A DNA stretch of 64,000 nucleotides. Source: Effrenium voratum (taxonomy: Eukaryota; Sar; Dinophyceae; Suessiales; Symbiodiniaceae). The notes beneath the pieces were generated by a model. The model was not told the DNA's origin. It did no database searches and worked only from the letters and a program-made list of their open reading frames with translations. The first letter of the stretch is position 1, and each line of letters opens with the position of its first letter. Both the position numbers and the translations under genes were made by a program. The DNA lies in the NCBI GenBank assembly GCA_963377175.1, contig CAUJNA010000469.1, forward strand, positions 511,065 to 575,064, written 5' to 3'. Below, in pieces: positions 31,403 to 40,245 of the stretch.

Positions 31403-33015
31403 GTCTTCTTTTGGGCTTTACTGGGCTTGTTGAGCAACTGCTGAATTTTCCTTCCTGTCGCTGAGTCTGCTGGAATCAACTGTCCACCATTTTGATCAAG
31501 AACAGCCATCCTTCCATGGTTGAGGCATTTGTAAGCTGAAACCAACGGTTTGTGTACCGGTGCTAATGGCCCTGTGACTTTACACCTGGAACCTGTTTCA
31601 CTCTTACCTTGAAACGTCCCGGTTCCGGTCCCAGGGACCAGTTCCCCCGATGCTGTCTTGAACATCATCTGGGCTCCTTCCTTAGTGGGGATGCGGTCTT
31701 TCCAATCCACTGGAATAGCAGTTTGAGCAGCCCCCGTATCAAGGTTGAACCGAACCCAGTTTGGGTCTTTCGGGGACTCTCCCTGGGTGAATGCACCCAG
31801 CTCAAACATTCCCACTTCGGCCTCCGGTTGTTCTTCTTGGTCTCCAGCTTCGTAGTCGGCGTCCTCGAATCCTGCCACATGCTTCTGCTTGGAGCCAGAC
31901 TTCCCTGAGCCTTTGGAACCTTTTCCATCCTTCTTCTTGCTCCAACACTCGGCCGCTCTATGGCCGGGCTTACCACAGTTGAAGCATGCTCCTGCGGGTC
32001 CTGAGCTGCCTGAACCACTGCCTTTACCTTTTCCTTTGCTGTCCTTACCTTTTCCTTTGCCTTTGCCTCCACCTTTGTCCTTTCCCTTACCTTTGCCTCC
32101 TTTCGAACCTTTCGAGCCTTTGACCAGCGAGTTGAGCACCTTCGTGATGGCGTCCACGTCCATCGGAGCGGGGCCTTGCCCCGATCTCGAAGCCCCACTG
32201 GACCCCGGTCGATGGATCGTCCCCTTGGCTCCCGTGACTGTTTCAATCAGAACCTCAATCTCCTGTTTCATTTCCTCGTAGGTTCCCAGCCGGTTCTTGT
32301 TCAGAATGAGGTGGCGCTCAATGTCGGTTGGAACCAGAAGTTCTAGGGACGTACACTTTATGTCCTGAGAGAGGATTTCCCTCTCGCCCCTTTCGTTCCT
32401 TCTGGCCTCATATCGGCGCATCAAATCATCTAGTTGTTCCATGGCCGGTCGAACTGCTTCCCAAGACTTAACTCTTTCGGGGTTGAGGATGGCCCTTAGG
32501 ATGTTCCTCTTCCTACCTGCGGTGAGGGGGTCCCATCTCCTGTTAAGCCTTCGCCATGCCTCATACCCGTTCTTGGCATTGATGACCAGATCTTCGGACT
32601 CATGAGTAGTAAGGGATGACAACAACCTATACAGTTGGTCTCCCTTATCATCCAGTCCGGCCATTCCCAGTTCGCCTCCATGTTCCTCTTCTACCTTTTC
32701 AACAGTGATCTCCTCATCCTGATCAACTACCCATTCAAGGATTGACTGGAAACTGGATCCAAAGATTGCCGTTGTGAGGTTCACCACAGACCGGGCCCAT
32801 CTACGGAAGTGGCCGTCATCATTGGAAAAGACTTCCGGTCTTCCAATCCCTTTGGTGTCTATCAACAACTTCCTATCTCCCCTCTGCAGGCTTGTAGCTA
32901 ACCTACCAAGGTTCTCTGCCAAAGCAGCTATACCTGCCTGGCCTTGCCTAAGAAGTTGATTCTCCTGTGACAACCGCTCAACTGCCTGCTGCAACTCTCG
33001 CACTGTTTCCTCCAT
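31309..33015 (-). CDS. copia Gag with fused aspartic protease
   Basis: 568 residues, start ATG at 33015. Residues 1-45 form a leucine-spaced coiled coil. About 60-260 is the helical capsid region of the UBN2/copia Gag type. About 290-335 is a Gly/Lys-rich nucleic-acid-binding stretch. A CCHC zinc knuckle follows (Cys344, Cys347, His352, Cys357). The aspartic protease active site is Asp426-Thr-Gly in FNLDTGAAQTAIP. It packages RNA and cleaves the polyprotein. The same frame as ORF1, but separated from it by TGA and TAA. The 3' end carries the GGGTTTT heptamer that leads into the integrase frame. Confidence 0.9.
   Translation of the reverse strand: MEETVRELQQAVERLSQENQLLRQGQAGIAALAENLGRLATSLQRGDRKLLIDTKGIGRPEVFSNDDGHFRRWARSVVNLTTAIFGSSFQSILEWVVDQDEEITVEKVEEEHGGELGMAGLDDKGDQLYRLLSSLTTHESEDLVINAKNGYEAWRRLNRRWDPLTAGRKRNILRAILNPERVKSWEAVRPAMEQLDDLMRRYEARRNERGEREILSQDIKCTSLELLVPTDIERHLILNKNRLGTYEEMKQEIEVLIETVTGAKGTIHRPGSSGASRSGQGPAPMDVDAITKVLNSLVKGSKGSKGGKGKGKDKGGGKGKGKGKDSKGKGKGSGSGSSGPAGACFNCGKPGHRAAECWSKKKDGKGSKGSGKSGSKQKHVAGFEDADYEAGDQEEQPEAEVGMFELGAFTQGESPKDPNWVRFNLDTGAAQTAIPVDWKDRIPTKEGAQMMFKTASGELVPGTGTGTFQGKSETGSRCKVTGPLAPVHKPLVSAYKCLNHGRMAVLDQNGGQLIPADSATGRKIQQLLNKPSKAQKKTWLPIYQEKGVYNFYLKSEDCSGFGRQSSEA
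31333..31339 (-). promoter_or_regulatory. -1 frameshift heptamer GGGTTTT
   Basis: In the Gag-protease frame the codons are TCG GGT TTT GGA, so the bases fit X XXY YYZ exactly. A one-base slip continues into the integrase frame (WTAVQRGVSP) without a stop. The zero frame ends ten codons later. Confidence 0.65.
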
Positions 33016-33024
33016 GCCTTATAT

Positions 33025-33041
33025 CCGGTGCCAAGCACCGG
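33025..33041 (-). other. hairpin between ORF1 stop and gag start
   Basis: CCGGTGC and GCACCGG form a perfect 7-bp stem with a three-base loop, starting four bases after the TGA of ORF1 and ending nine bases before the gag ATG. It may affect termination and re-initiation. Confidence 0.5.
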
Positions 33042-33045
33042 GAGG

Positions 33046-34638
33046 TCAGTCCGCCTTCCCGGACTCTTCTGTACTATAGTACGACCCCGAGCTCGATCCG
33101 CTTTTCGGAGCGCTCTCCGGCTCCGGCGCCGGTTGATCGTAAAGGTGCACACTGCCCTCGGTCTCGCTCAGGGGTGTAGTCGGCGACGGAATCGGTGGCG
33201 GAGGTGGCGGCCGCTTCGGCCGAGCCAGCGAAACCTTCGGCTCGCTCTTGGGCTTCTCGATGTGGGCCTTCTCCTTGAGCACCCACTTCGGTCTTGGCGA
33301 TGGAGGTGGTACCTTCGCCTCTATAGCCGCTTTTGCAGGAGGTGGCTTCACCTGAGGCTTCGCGATAGCCTCCGGTACTGACTTTGAGGTCGTTCCTACC
33401 GGTGCGCGCCTCCTTGTCGCCCCTTTTGCAATTGCTGCGGCCCTGGCCAACAATGATGGCCTCTGAAGGCGAGTCCTCTCGTCGCACGAGGAACACGGGT
33501 TCCCTAACCCGTCCAGTTGCAGCACACTCTGCTGGATGGCTTTGGCCACCGAGCCCGTTGCTCCGGCTCGGTATGCAGCTTCTGCCGATGCCGCCTTCCT
33601 GAGGCGGTAGTTCGAGGCCAGGTTCTGCTCGCTCGTCCCTTCACCGCGGGATGTCCTTGCCACCGCAAGCTCTTGTATGTTCCTGTGCACCGTAACCCGT
33701 CGGCCGAGAGCTTTGGCTGCCTCGGCGACCGGTGCCAGCAGCTCGGGCTCAGCGCCCGGTGAAGGCTCCTTTCCTTGGGCCTTTGTGAATCCCTTCGGCG
33801 GTGTCTTCGGAGCAGGGCTGGACTTAGGCGGGGACTTCGGTGGTGTCTTGGGCTGCACCCGGCGCCTCTTCCAGGGCGCCTGCCCGAAGTTCTCGATCTC
33901 CTCCTGGAGCTCCGCGGATGGCTCTTCCTGCTTCTTCTGCGCGAGCTTCAGGAGGCCTTTGAGGATCCTAAAGTGCCGACTGTTTTGGCTTCTCCTCTTG
34001 TCTTTGCCAGTCGCACTCTGCCACCACCGAGATCCTGACGACCTAGGCGTGTGAGCGACCTTGGGCTCGGGCTGGATCCTGCCCTCGCTGCCCCAATCGC
34101 CCCACACGCTCTCGTCCTCGCTCTGGCCCTTCTGCTCCAGGTCGAAGTCCGTGGCCTCGGGCTCAAACTGCTTCTTCTGCGGCGGGTGGAGGTCCTCCTT
34201 CTTGTCCTCGTTGGTGTATTGTTCCAGCTCCTCCTCCTTCTCCTCTGCCCGGCTTCCTCGAGCCGGTTCTGGGCCCCTGTGGCCACTTGGCAGAGCCTCT
34301 GGCTCTGAGGAGGGAGGAGATGCAGCCTGGGATCCTCCCCAGTCTGCTTCTGACTCAGCGGCAGGCTCAGCGGACAGGGTGTCTTCTTCTCCTTCACTCG
34401 GAGGGGCAACTAGCTCCGGCCTCTCCTTCGGCAGCTCTTCCGCTGCCCCGGTCTCCTCGACCGGCTCTGCGGCTTTGCCTTTGCCGCGAGCGGGCCGCCT
34501 CCACGGCGGCTCCTCCTTGTTGCTCTTGCCCCTGCCCTTCTTGCCCTTGCTCTTGCCCTTCTTGCCCTTGTTCTTGCCCTTGGGCCCCTCGTACGGCTTT
34601 CCAAACCAAATGGACCGTCGAGGCTCACCCGCTACCAT
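33046..34638 (-). CDS. copia ORF1, extra Lys/Glu/Pro-rich protein upstream of gag
   Basis: 530 codons from the ATG whose A is the last LTR base and whose TG are the first bases of the primer site; it reads MVAGEPRRSIWFGKPYEG. The open frame extends 37 codons further up through the whole LTR. A Lys/Gly-rich segment (residues about 20-40) suggests RNA or DNA binding. Long Glu/Pro/Ser-rich stretches then suggest disorder, with a helical Gln/Glu segment in the middle. No catalytic motif seen. Gag, integrase and RT are all encoded elsewhere, so its role is unknown. Most copia elements have no such ORF. Confidence 0.8.
   Translation of the reverse strand: MVAGEPRRSIWFGKPYEGPKGKNKGKKGKSKGKKGRGKSNKEEPPWRRPARGKGKAAEPVEETGAAEELPKERPELVAPPSEGEEDTLSAEPAAESEADWGGSQAASPPSSEPEALPSGHRGPEPARGSRAEEKEEELEQYTNEDKKEDLHPPQKKQFEPEATDFDLEQKGQSEDESVWGDWGSEGRIQPEPKVAHTPRSSGSRWWQSATGKDKRRSQNSRHFRILKGLLKLAQKKQEEPSAELQEEIENFGQAPWKRRRVQPKTPPKSPPKSSPAPKTPPKGFTKAQGKEPSPGAEPELLAPVAEAAKALGRRVTVHRNIQELAVARTSRGEGTSEQNLASNYRLRKAASAEAAYRAGATGSVAKAIQQSVLQLDGLGNPCSSCDERTRLQRPSLLARAAAIAKGATRRRAPVGTTSKSVPEAIAKPQVKPPPAKAAIEAKVPPPSPRPKWVLKEKAHIEKPKSEPKVSLARPKRPPPPPPIPSPTTPLSETEGSVHLYDQPAPEPESAPKSGSSSGSYYSTEESGKAD
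34624..34637 (-). other. primer-binding site
   Basis: The minus strand reads TGGTAGCGGGTGAG directly after the 5' LTR. TGGTAGC pairs with the GCTACCA end found on many eukaryotic initiator methionine tRNAs. The bases beyond that do not clearly match, so the primer identity is open. Confidence 0.6.
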
Positions 34639-34751
34639 CAAAATGCAATATCTCGGCTCTGGGGTGCACTGCGGAGCGCACCCTTTTCTTGAGCCAAAAC
34701 CACACGGAGTGCAATCAGCGCATTGGGCAATTATGACTATACATATCATGA
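34638..34751 (-). repeat. 5' LTR, 114 bp
   Basis: Identical to the copy at 26810-26923. It should hold the promoter and the transcript start. A TATGTATAG stretch near its start is A/T-rich, but no TATA element can be assigned. Confidence 0.9.
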
Positions 34752-34756
34752 CAAAC
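34752..34756. repeat. target-site duplication CAAAC, right
   Basis: Matches 26805-26809. The first C also equals the purine-tract base next to the 3' LTR, which is why the two repeats look 115 bp long. Confidence 0.8.
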
Positions 34757-34907
34757 CCTGGAGATCGGGCACGGCCACGTCAGGTCGCTCAAAATCCGCT
34801 TCCACTCAAGGCTGGAAACGCAGCATGCCACCTTCAGCTTGCATGCCATGCGGCGTAGCTACCCACGTCAGGTTTAATCTATCTGGGATGGCATCAGGTC
34901 CCCTAAA

Positions 34908-34985
34908 AGTGACTAACTTTCAGTGGGTCCAATGGAACCACTAAACACCAAAAGGATCTAAAAAGCTAAGCAACCGGATGGCTGG
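34908..34985. repeat. dispersed repeat family C copy
   Basis: AACTTTCAGTGGGTCCAATG, then ACCACTAAA and an AAAAGGATC tail, ending ACCGGATGGCTGG. This last block also ends the copy at 10868, which supports a common origin. Confidence 0.55.
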
Positions 34986-35007
34986 CTTCGCCACCAAGTT
35001 CTGTCTC

Positions 35008-35093
35008 CTCTCCCAGCTTCCGAAGCTCTCGCAACTGGACTTTTTGGGATCAAGAGATGGCATCGGCAAAGGCCGCTTTGGCGCCGGCTCACC
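35008..35093 (-). CDS. candidate exon, Pro-rich
   Basis: CTTGGGAG|GGT opens GEPAPKRPLPMPSLDPKKSS and then CESFGSWE. Phase 0 start fits the exon at 35138-35273, from which it would be separated by only 44 nt. The 3' end is uncertain; a GA donor after GGGAGAG is one option. Confidence 0.4.
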
Positions 35094-35137
35094 CTCCCAA
35101 GCGGCCGACACACAAAACAAAAACAAAAACAAAAGAC

Positions 35138-35273
35138 CTGTTCATACCGGTTGCTTTGACGAGTCGTGTGAATTTTGGGCTTTAGGCTTCGAGTGCCCCA
35201 CACCCCCATGCCCGGGCCAGGGTTGGCAAAGCGCCAGAGGGGCGCGGAGGTGCTGAGTCGCAGGTCTCGGTTT
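35138..35273 (-). CDS. candidate 136-nt exon
   Basis: GAGGCAG|A and GAACAG|GTCTTT bound one base plus 45 codons: NRDLRLSTSAPLWRFANPGP, GMGVWGTRSLKPKIHTTRQS, NRYEQ. The first 25 codons are almost all G/C-ending. GT donor. No family recognised. Confidence 0.55.
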
Positions 35274-35580
35274 CTGCCTCACGCCGGGTCTCCCAGTGCA
35301 ACAAATCCAGCAGCCATGGAACGTGAGGCCAGAAAAAAACCCGGTTCCACTGACATGCATTGACATCATCACACATGTTGTCACTTACTTCTGTGGCTTT
35401 GTTCCAGTCATGCCTGCGTCATGAACTTATCACACGCGCCGTTGAAACCACAAATCTGAAAAACAATATCCAATCGAAGTGATGCCTTTCGGCTTGCGCC
35501 AGCCATTCACCAGGCAGAACCTGCAAACGATGCCTGTGTTGCCGGCAGAAGCCAATTGTGGGTCATGACTACTCACCCTG

Positions 35581-35669
35581 CCACCAACTAACATGGAATC
35601 TGACAGGCACCCGGTCCCTTCAAAAGGAACATGGCCTTCCAGGACTCAGGTTCCATGTTACTTGGTGGG
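35581..35669. mobile_element. short foldback element, family A copy 2
   Basis: The 23-base left arm begins CCACCAACTAACATGGAATC and the inverted right arm CCACCAAGTAACATGGAACC; 21 of 23 positions match. The core (GGTCC, AAAAGGAACATGG) also resembles copy 1 at 10106. Confidence 0.7.
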
Positions 35670-36025
35670 AGGGTAGGTTTTATGGATAGCAAGCCGTGAA
35701 CACGGCTTACCCCCAAGAAGGCGCTAAAGGCAGATTTCTGCGCGACAGCTGCCGCAGATTTCTGGGCCCGAAGATGTCTGAGCTCAACATGTAAGATTAA
35801 CCCCATGTTAATCAACCCCGGTTGATTAATGGCTATAGAAATGACTCCCCACTAAAACCAAAAAACACCCCCCTATCAATATTTTGACACGTGCTGACAT
35901 GAGAATCCGAGCAGTGCACAAAAGCTACTTCTGAAAGCAGGGTTGGCAGGGTAACTATTGCTTTTCCATCGGCTCCGGTGTTAAGCAACAGCTTGCAAGC
36001 TGTCCCGGTATGAATTTTAGATGTG

Positions 36026-36027
36026 TA

Positions 36028-36063
<36 letters not shown>

Positions 36064-36085
36064 TTTATATATATATATATGTATA
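36026..36085. repeat. AT microsatellite
   Basis: Two (AT)n runs of about 30 and 20 bases. Confidence 0.9.
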
Positions 36086-36186
36086 TATCCATTATATATT
36101 TCTGTAAGCAAGTAAGCCAGATCAGTAAACTCGCATACTTTTTCTAAATCCCCCCCCCCCCCCCCTCCCCTTCCGATTGGGGCACG

Positions 36187-36908
36187 CAACATGTTGGGTA
36201 GACGGGGGGGGTTTGCCCGAAAACCACCGGCCCCCCCGTCGCCCTGCTCTGACTCCGTAGTTGCCCACCATGATTTGACTGGGGGTGGGGGGGGGCTGGG
36301 GGGGGGGGGCATGATTACGTCGGTGCTCGAGATGCTTCGTTCAAGAGCTAGATCTTGGCACCGAACCCCCTCGCCTGATGCCGCTTCCGTGACTTCATCT
36401 AAGTTGTCACTTCAGCTGCATTCGCCCATCAGCAACTCAGGTGCATTCGCCCATCAGCTGCATTCGCTTCAGCTGAGGTGGAAAAAACAACTCAGACGCT
36501 CAGGTCAGCTTTGCGGCCTCCCACTGCGCAAAGCGCACGTTTCTGTGCTTGCCGCTCAGTTTTCCCACGCGACACCAGGTCTGCAGCCACTGGTTCAGGC
36601 ATTCAGAGAATACCTGGACCACATCGCTGACCGTATCAACCCCCAAGATGCTTTCAAAGACACGTCTTGGTTGGTTTTTCGACCTCAAGCAGAAACGTGA
36701 AAATCCGCAATCCTGCGCGCCTGTCAGCCGCGCGTACTCTTACCTAGATGTCGGAGTACGCGGATTTGAGGAAAGGCTTATAGCTTGTGAACCCAAGGGA
36801 AGCTAGATTGCATGGTAAAAACCAATGCAAAACAACGTCGTCCCTTTTCAGTATCTTCATTTGACGTTGCGGGTCCGGGCAAACCCCCCCCGTCTACCCA
36901 ACATGTTG
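36187..36908. mobile_element. 722-bp element with 33-bp perfect terminal inverted repeats
   Basis: 36187-36219 and 36876-36908 are exact inverted copies, starting CAACATGTTGGGTAGACGGG and running through an eight-G tract to TTTGCCCG. The interior has G and C homopolymer tracts, a GCATTCGCCCATCAG repeat and a short open frame. No target duplication is obvious. A related motif pair lies at about 50274-50325. Confidence 0.6.
36500..36688 (-). CDS. possible short ORF inside the inverted-repeat element
   Basis: The minus strand reads ESILGVDTVSDVVQVFSECL and then NQWLQTWCRVGKLSGKHRNV, ending with TGA. Moderate G/C third positions. The plus strand of the same bases is open for 169 codons, so coding strand and reality are both uncertain. 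It does not resemble a transposase I know. Confidence 0.25.
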   Translation of the reverse strand: MRSKNQPRRVFESILGVDTVSDVVQVFSECLNQWLQTWCRVGKLSGKHRNVRFAQWEAAKLT

Positions 36909-37691
36909 GAACGGATCTCTCGCTGCCGCCATCTGAGGTGCCTGCTGGGCTGCACCATGGCCTTTCGAGGGGGGAGTGGGGAAATTTTGAAGGCACTGTC
37001 CGGAAAATTCGGCTGACTCAGTGGCCTCGTGGTTTCCCTTAATTCAGCTTCCCTCCAAGAAGGGTGGTCTGGAGCCCAGTGGCTTGGCGGTTGACTGAGG
37101 GGTGGGTGGTTTCCACAAGAACCTGGGGCGCAAATTCCCAAGCCACCCATCCAAACCACCAATTTAAGGGTTACCTGATACAGTGGTAGCCCACAATGCC
37201 TTGGTTTTTCTCAGAAAAAGGGCACGAAAAGGGGATTGGTCCGGCGGTATTTTGACTATTTATCTCACCCAGTTTGGCGAGTCACTCGCAAGGAGGGAAC
37301 CCGACAAGAAGCAATTCCCTGCCCCAAAAAAGCAGCAAGGTCTTGATGAGGCGCTCTTACAAAGGTCTCCGTAGAAAGTCAGGGCCCTCATATGTATGCT
37401 TTGCCTGATGGCTCCGGAGAAATCATCCATCCTACACTCTGTCCGAGTCTGTTGTTTGTGTCCATAAGCAAGCACCCAGGATCAAGCACAGGCTGTTTGT
37501 GCCAATTGTTCTAAACTACACTGCCTCATTGTTGACGGGGCTCGGAACAGGTAAGTTTGCGTGAATGCTTGCCGGCTGGTCCAGTTGTCCAAAAAGAGTC
37601 ACCAACTACCACTTGAGCCACTCAAATACCAGCTACCAGTACCAAGTTAACCTTACCGAGTAAGCTTAGGTTTTTCCAAGACAGCCCCCAG

Positions 37692-37830
37692 TTCTAAACC
37701 AAAACGCAGCGCCGAGCGCCCACCGCCGAGCGGTAAACCGACCGGTCACGCCTTGGCCTTGGCCGTGGAAGCGCGCCGGGAGGCAGTGAGGTCTCTGACC
37801 TTTGGCCTCGCGCAGACATCGGTGGAGTGA
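37692..37830 (+). CDS. candidate terminal exon
   Basis: A pyrimidine-rich GCCCCCAG acceptor opens one base plus SKPKRSAERPPPSGKPTGHA, then LALAVEARREAVRSLTFGLA, QTSVE and a TGA stop. Codons are about three-quarters G/C-ending. A basic, proline-containing linker followed by a helix. Unknown function. Confidence 0.45.
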
Positions 37831-38059
37831 CGCCCTGGTTTGGATCCCGGCGCAACAAAATGGGGGGGACATCGCTCGAGTCACTGAAGGAAAACCTTTA
37901 GGTCAAAGCAAAGAAACAAACAACTTGCAGCCCATTAGAGCTTTGTCGCTTGAAAGGTCATCCCAGTGAATTAGTACAGGGTAGGCTACACGCATTAGTT
38001 ATGGCATCCTGTGATGATTAAGCAGGGCATTCTTGTTTGGCAATTTGGCGGTGTCTCCT

Positions 38060-38123
38060 ACTTAAGCGTTGTGTATATGTGTGTAGTGTGTGTGTGTGGG
38101 TTATATATGTGTATATATATATG

Positions 38124-38154
<31 letters not shown>

Positions 38155-38215
38155 GTGTGTGTGTGGGTGTGTGGGTATGTAGTGTGTGTGTGTGGGTGTG
38201 TGTGTGGGTGTCTTT
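38060..38215. repeat. GT and AT microsatellites
   Basis: (GT)n with GGG interruptions on both sides of TATATATGTA-type sequence. Confidence 0.9.
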
Positions 38216-38327
38216 TCAAGGGTGGCTTTTTGAAGATGTGTTGAAAGGGAGGCACAAGGGAAACCGCGTATTATTTCATCGATTTCGTTCCCCGTTCGTT
38301 TTCAGCCAATGCTCGAGGGAGCTTCAC

Positions 38328-38412
38328 CTCTTGGTGCCTGGCTCTGGTGGCGGCGGCAGCTCCGGCTCCTCGCGACTTGAGGCGGGCGCCGAAGCACGCC
38401 CAAGGAAGCGGC
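38328..38412 (-). CDS. candidate 85-nt exon, Pro/Glu-rich
   Basis: TTTTCACAG|GC and CCAAGAG|GTGAAG bound two bases, 27 codons and two bases: RFLGRASAPASSREEPELPP and PPEPGTK. GT-AG boundaries and strong G/C third positions. The proline run could be a WW or SH3 ligand, but that is inference. Confidence 0.5.
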
Positions 38413-38444
38413 CTGTGAAAAGCTCATGTTTCGTGAGCATATGG

Positions 38445-38530
38445 CCATGGGGCATAACCTATGGCGATCCCAACATCCATTTGCCTATTTTGATGTTCAC
38501 CTGAGGTACAGGGTTTTTGAGCCACAGCCC
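38445..38530. repeat. dispersed repeat family D/E copy
   Basis: GGCATAACCTATGGCGATCC, CATCCATTTGCC and TTTTGATGTTCACC, the same blocks as at 22150. Confidence 0.6.
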
Positions 38531-38941
38531 TATTGCGATGAGTGAAGCTGAAGAACGCAAAAACTAGAGGATTGGTTGTCCTCAGCCAAAGCGGAAGCTT
38601 AGAATGCGCAGGGTTCACCCTTCAACACTTCCAAGTGCGCCGCATGCGGCAAGCTGAGGGTTGGGGACGATGAAGCTGACCATTTCTTGGACGCAAGTAC
38701 ATCTTCATGACTTGCGCGATTGAATCAAAGCCAATCGACGCCGCAAACAGCAAACCTCACCATTCGAGAGCCTGAGAGCACCAGCTTGTAAGTGGATGAC
38801 TTGCAAGATGGCTGGCCTCTTTCTGTCCCGAAACGCAGGGTGCAGTCCCAACAAAACATCAACACACACCAAACCGCACTAGACCGGAAAGAAACAAAGC
38901 AACCCGACCCAAAGAAGCCCGCCGAGACGTTCAGGTATCTC

Positions 38942-39033
38942 CTCCTCAGAGCTGCTGTCCGAGTGCTGATCGATGCCCAATGCTGCGTTTGCCAACAGTG
39001 GCGTGATCTGCGTGGACCAGTCGAGAAGGTTGC
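38942..39033 (-). CDS. candidate exon, acidic
   Basis: GACCGCGAG|GC opens NLLDWSTQITPLLANAALGI and DQHSDSSSEEEIPER. The first half looks like a folded helix, the second an acidic serine-rich tail resembling casein-kinase-2 sites. The 3' end is uncertain; a GA donor after AGCTCTGAG is possible. Confidence 0.5.
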
Positions 39034-39454
39034 CTCGCGGTCCGCGGGTCGCGCAGCGGGAGGGGAACCAAGTCATCCCGAGATTCACCAACTCAGGGTG
39101 ACAGGCAAGAGTAGCTGCAACAAAAATCAGCCCCTAAAACAGGAGCAAAGGGGGCGATGCTTCGGCCAATAGCACAAGCTGGCCCGTCCTGCTCATCAGT
39201 TGGGGGCTTGGCCCAGGTGCTTGTGGAGGCTGGATGCACGATTCATGGATGCTGCTGGTGAGCATTAATGCATAATGGCTGAAATCTGGAGCTGCAGAAT
39301 CCCCGGCATGATCCTCAAGATTTACCTCAAAAATGGCGCAAACTGTGTTGGACATAGCGACTGCCGCATGGACAAAGGCAGGGTCTTCAAACGAATGCGC
39401 GGCCACTCTCCAGGTCCCAAACAAAAAGCGTGCAGGTGTACATATATCTCGATA

Positions 39455-39457
<3 letters not shown>

Positions 39458-39501
<44 letters not shown>

Positions 39502-39505
39502 CTCT
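39458..39505. repeat. CT microsatellite
   Basis: (TC)n of about 40 bases. Confidence 0.9.
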
Positions 39506-39955
39506 GTGTAGCACGTATGCGAGTTGTTTCTGCCGCGCAGGCACGTTGGTTTGGGTCAAAGCCTTAAGATCCTGGAAGATTCAAGTCAAAAGGGGCCTGT
39601 GGAAAATGCGCTTCCACTTGGAACAAATACGCAAACCACGTAATCTCCGCAACCCATTGAAGACTTGGGCATGTCTTGTCGTGGGGAGTTCCCTTTTTTG
39701 GGAGTGGTTTTCAGGGTCCCAAGAGAAAACTGCCCAACCAAACCGGTTGCCACTCCAACTGCAACACTGTTGAGGTGAAGCCAGCACAAAGTTAGCACCA
39801 AAGTGACCTGGCAAGCACAAGTGCTTTGAATTCCGAGTGCATTCCGTGACCTCAAGCTGCAAAACCCAGTGTAATTCAAAGCTGGAGGGGAGGTCAACCT
39901 CCACAGTTGCGCATTCATTGGCGGCAGGGTAAAGTCCGACAGGCCAGCGCTTCAC

Positions 39956-40097
39956 CTTCCCCAAAGACATGGGTACAGCGCCTGCTCGCCGCGTCAAGAG
40001 GCGCCCATCCGGCATACCCAGCTCCTGACATGCGACGAAGTCATTCGCGCAGCACAAGCGGAATGGATCATCAGGGATGGCGATGGGGTGGGAAAAG
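39956..40097 (-). CDS. candidate 142-nt exon
   Basis: TTTCTCCTTTCCCTTCAG is a textbook acceptor, and GGGGAAG|GTGAAG a GT donor. Between them are one base and 47 codons: FSHPIAIPDDPFRLCCANDF, VACQELGMPDGRLLTRRAGA, VPMSLGK. The frame also stays open for about 60 codons past the donor, so the exon may be longer. Mostly G/C third positions. It reads like part of a globular domain but I cannot name it. Confidence 0.6.
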
Positions 40098-40165
40098 CTG
40101 AAGGGAAAGGAGAAAGCCAAAACCGAATCAGCGAATCAGCCTCCCTTTCCTTGGTTGCTGTTGAC

Positions 40166-40245
40166 CCCTCTGCAAAAAGTTTAACTGTTTGTGGCTTCAA
40201 TGGAAAACCCATCATTTCCCGAAAAGTGAAAGTCTAAATGATCCA
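40166..40245. repeat. dispersed repeat family C copy
   Basis: AAGTTTAACTGTTTGTGGCT, TTCAATGGAAAACCC, then AAAAGTGAAAGTC, matching the copy at 11584 in order and spacing. Confidence 0.5.

Larger units (their letters stand above)
26810..34751 (-). mobile_element. full-length Ty1/copia LTR retrotransposon
   Basis: 7,942 bp, coding strand minus. Order from the 5' LTR at the right: LTR, primer site, ORF1, gag-protease, integrase, methyltransferase-like domain, reverse transcriptase, RNase H, polypurine tract, LTR. Integrase before RT defines copia. Both LTRs are identical over 114 bp and a CAAAC duplication flanks the element, so it is intact at the ends and recently inserted. It replicates through an RNA intermediate copied in Gag particles. 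The unusual points are the 530-codon ORF1 ahead of gag, non-canonical TCA...TGA LTR ends, and the extra domain before RT. Confidence 0.95.

Noticed and set aside
34639..34749. ORF1 starting at the upstream ATG inside the LTR
   Set aside because: That start would need transcription from outside or from the very first LTR bases; the ATG at the LTR/primer junction is more sensible.
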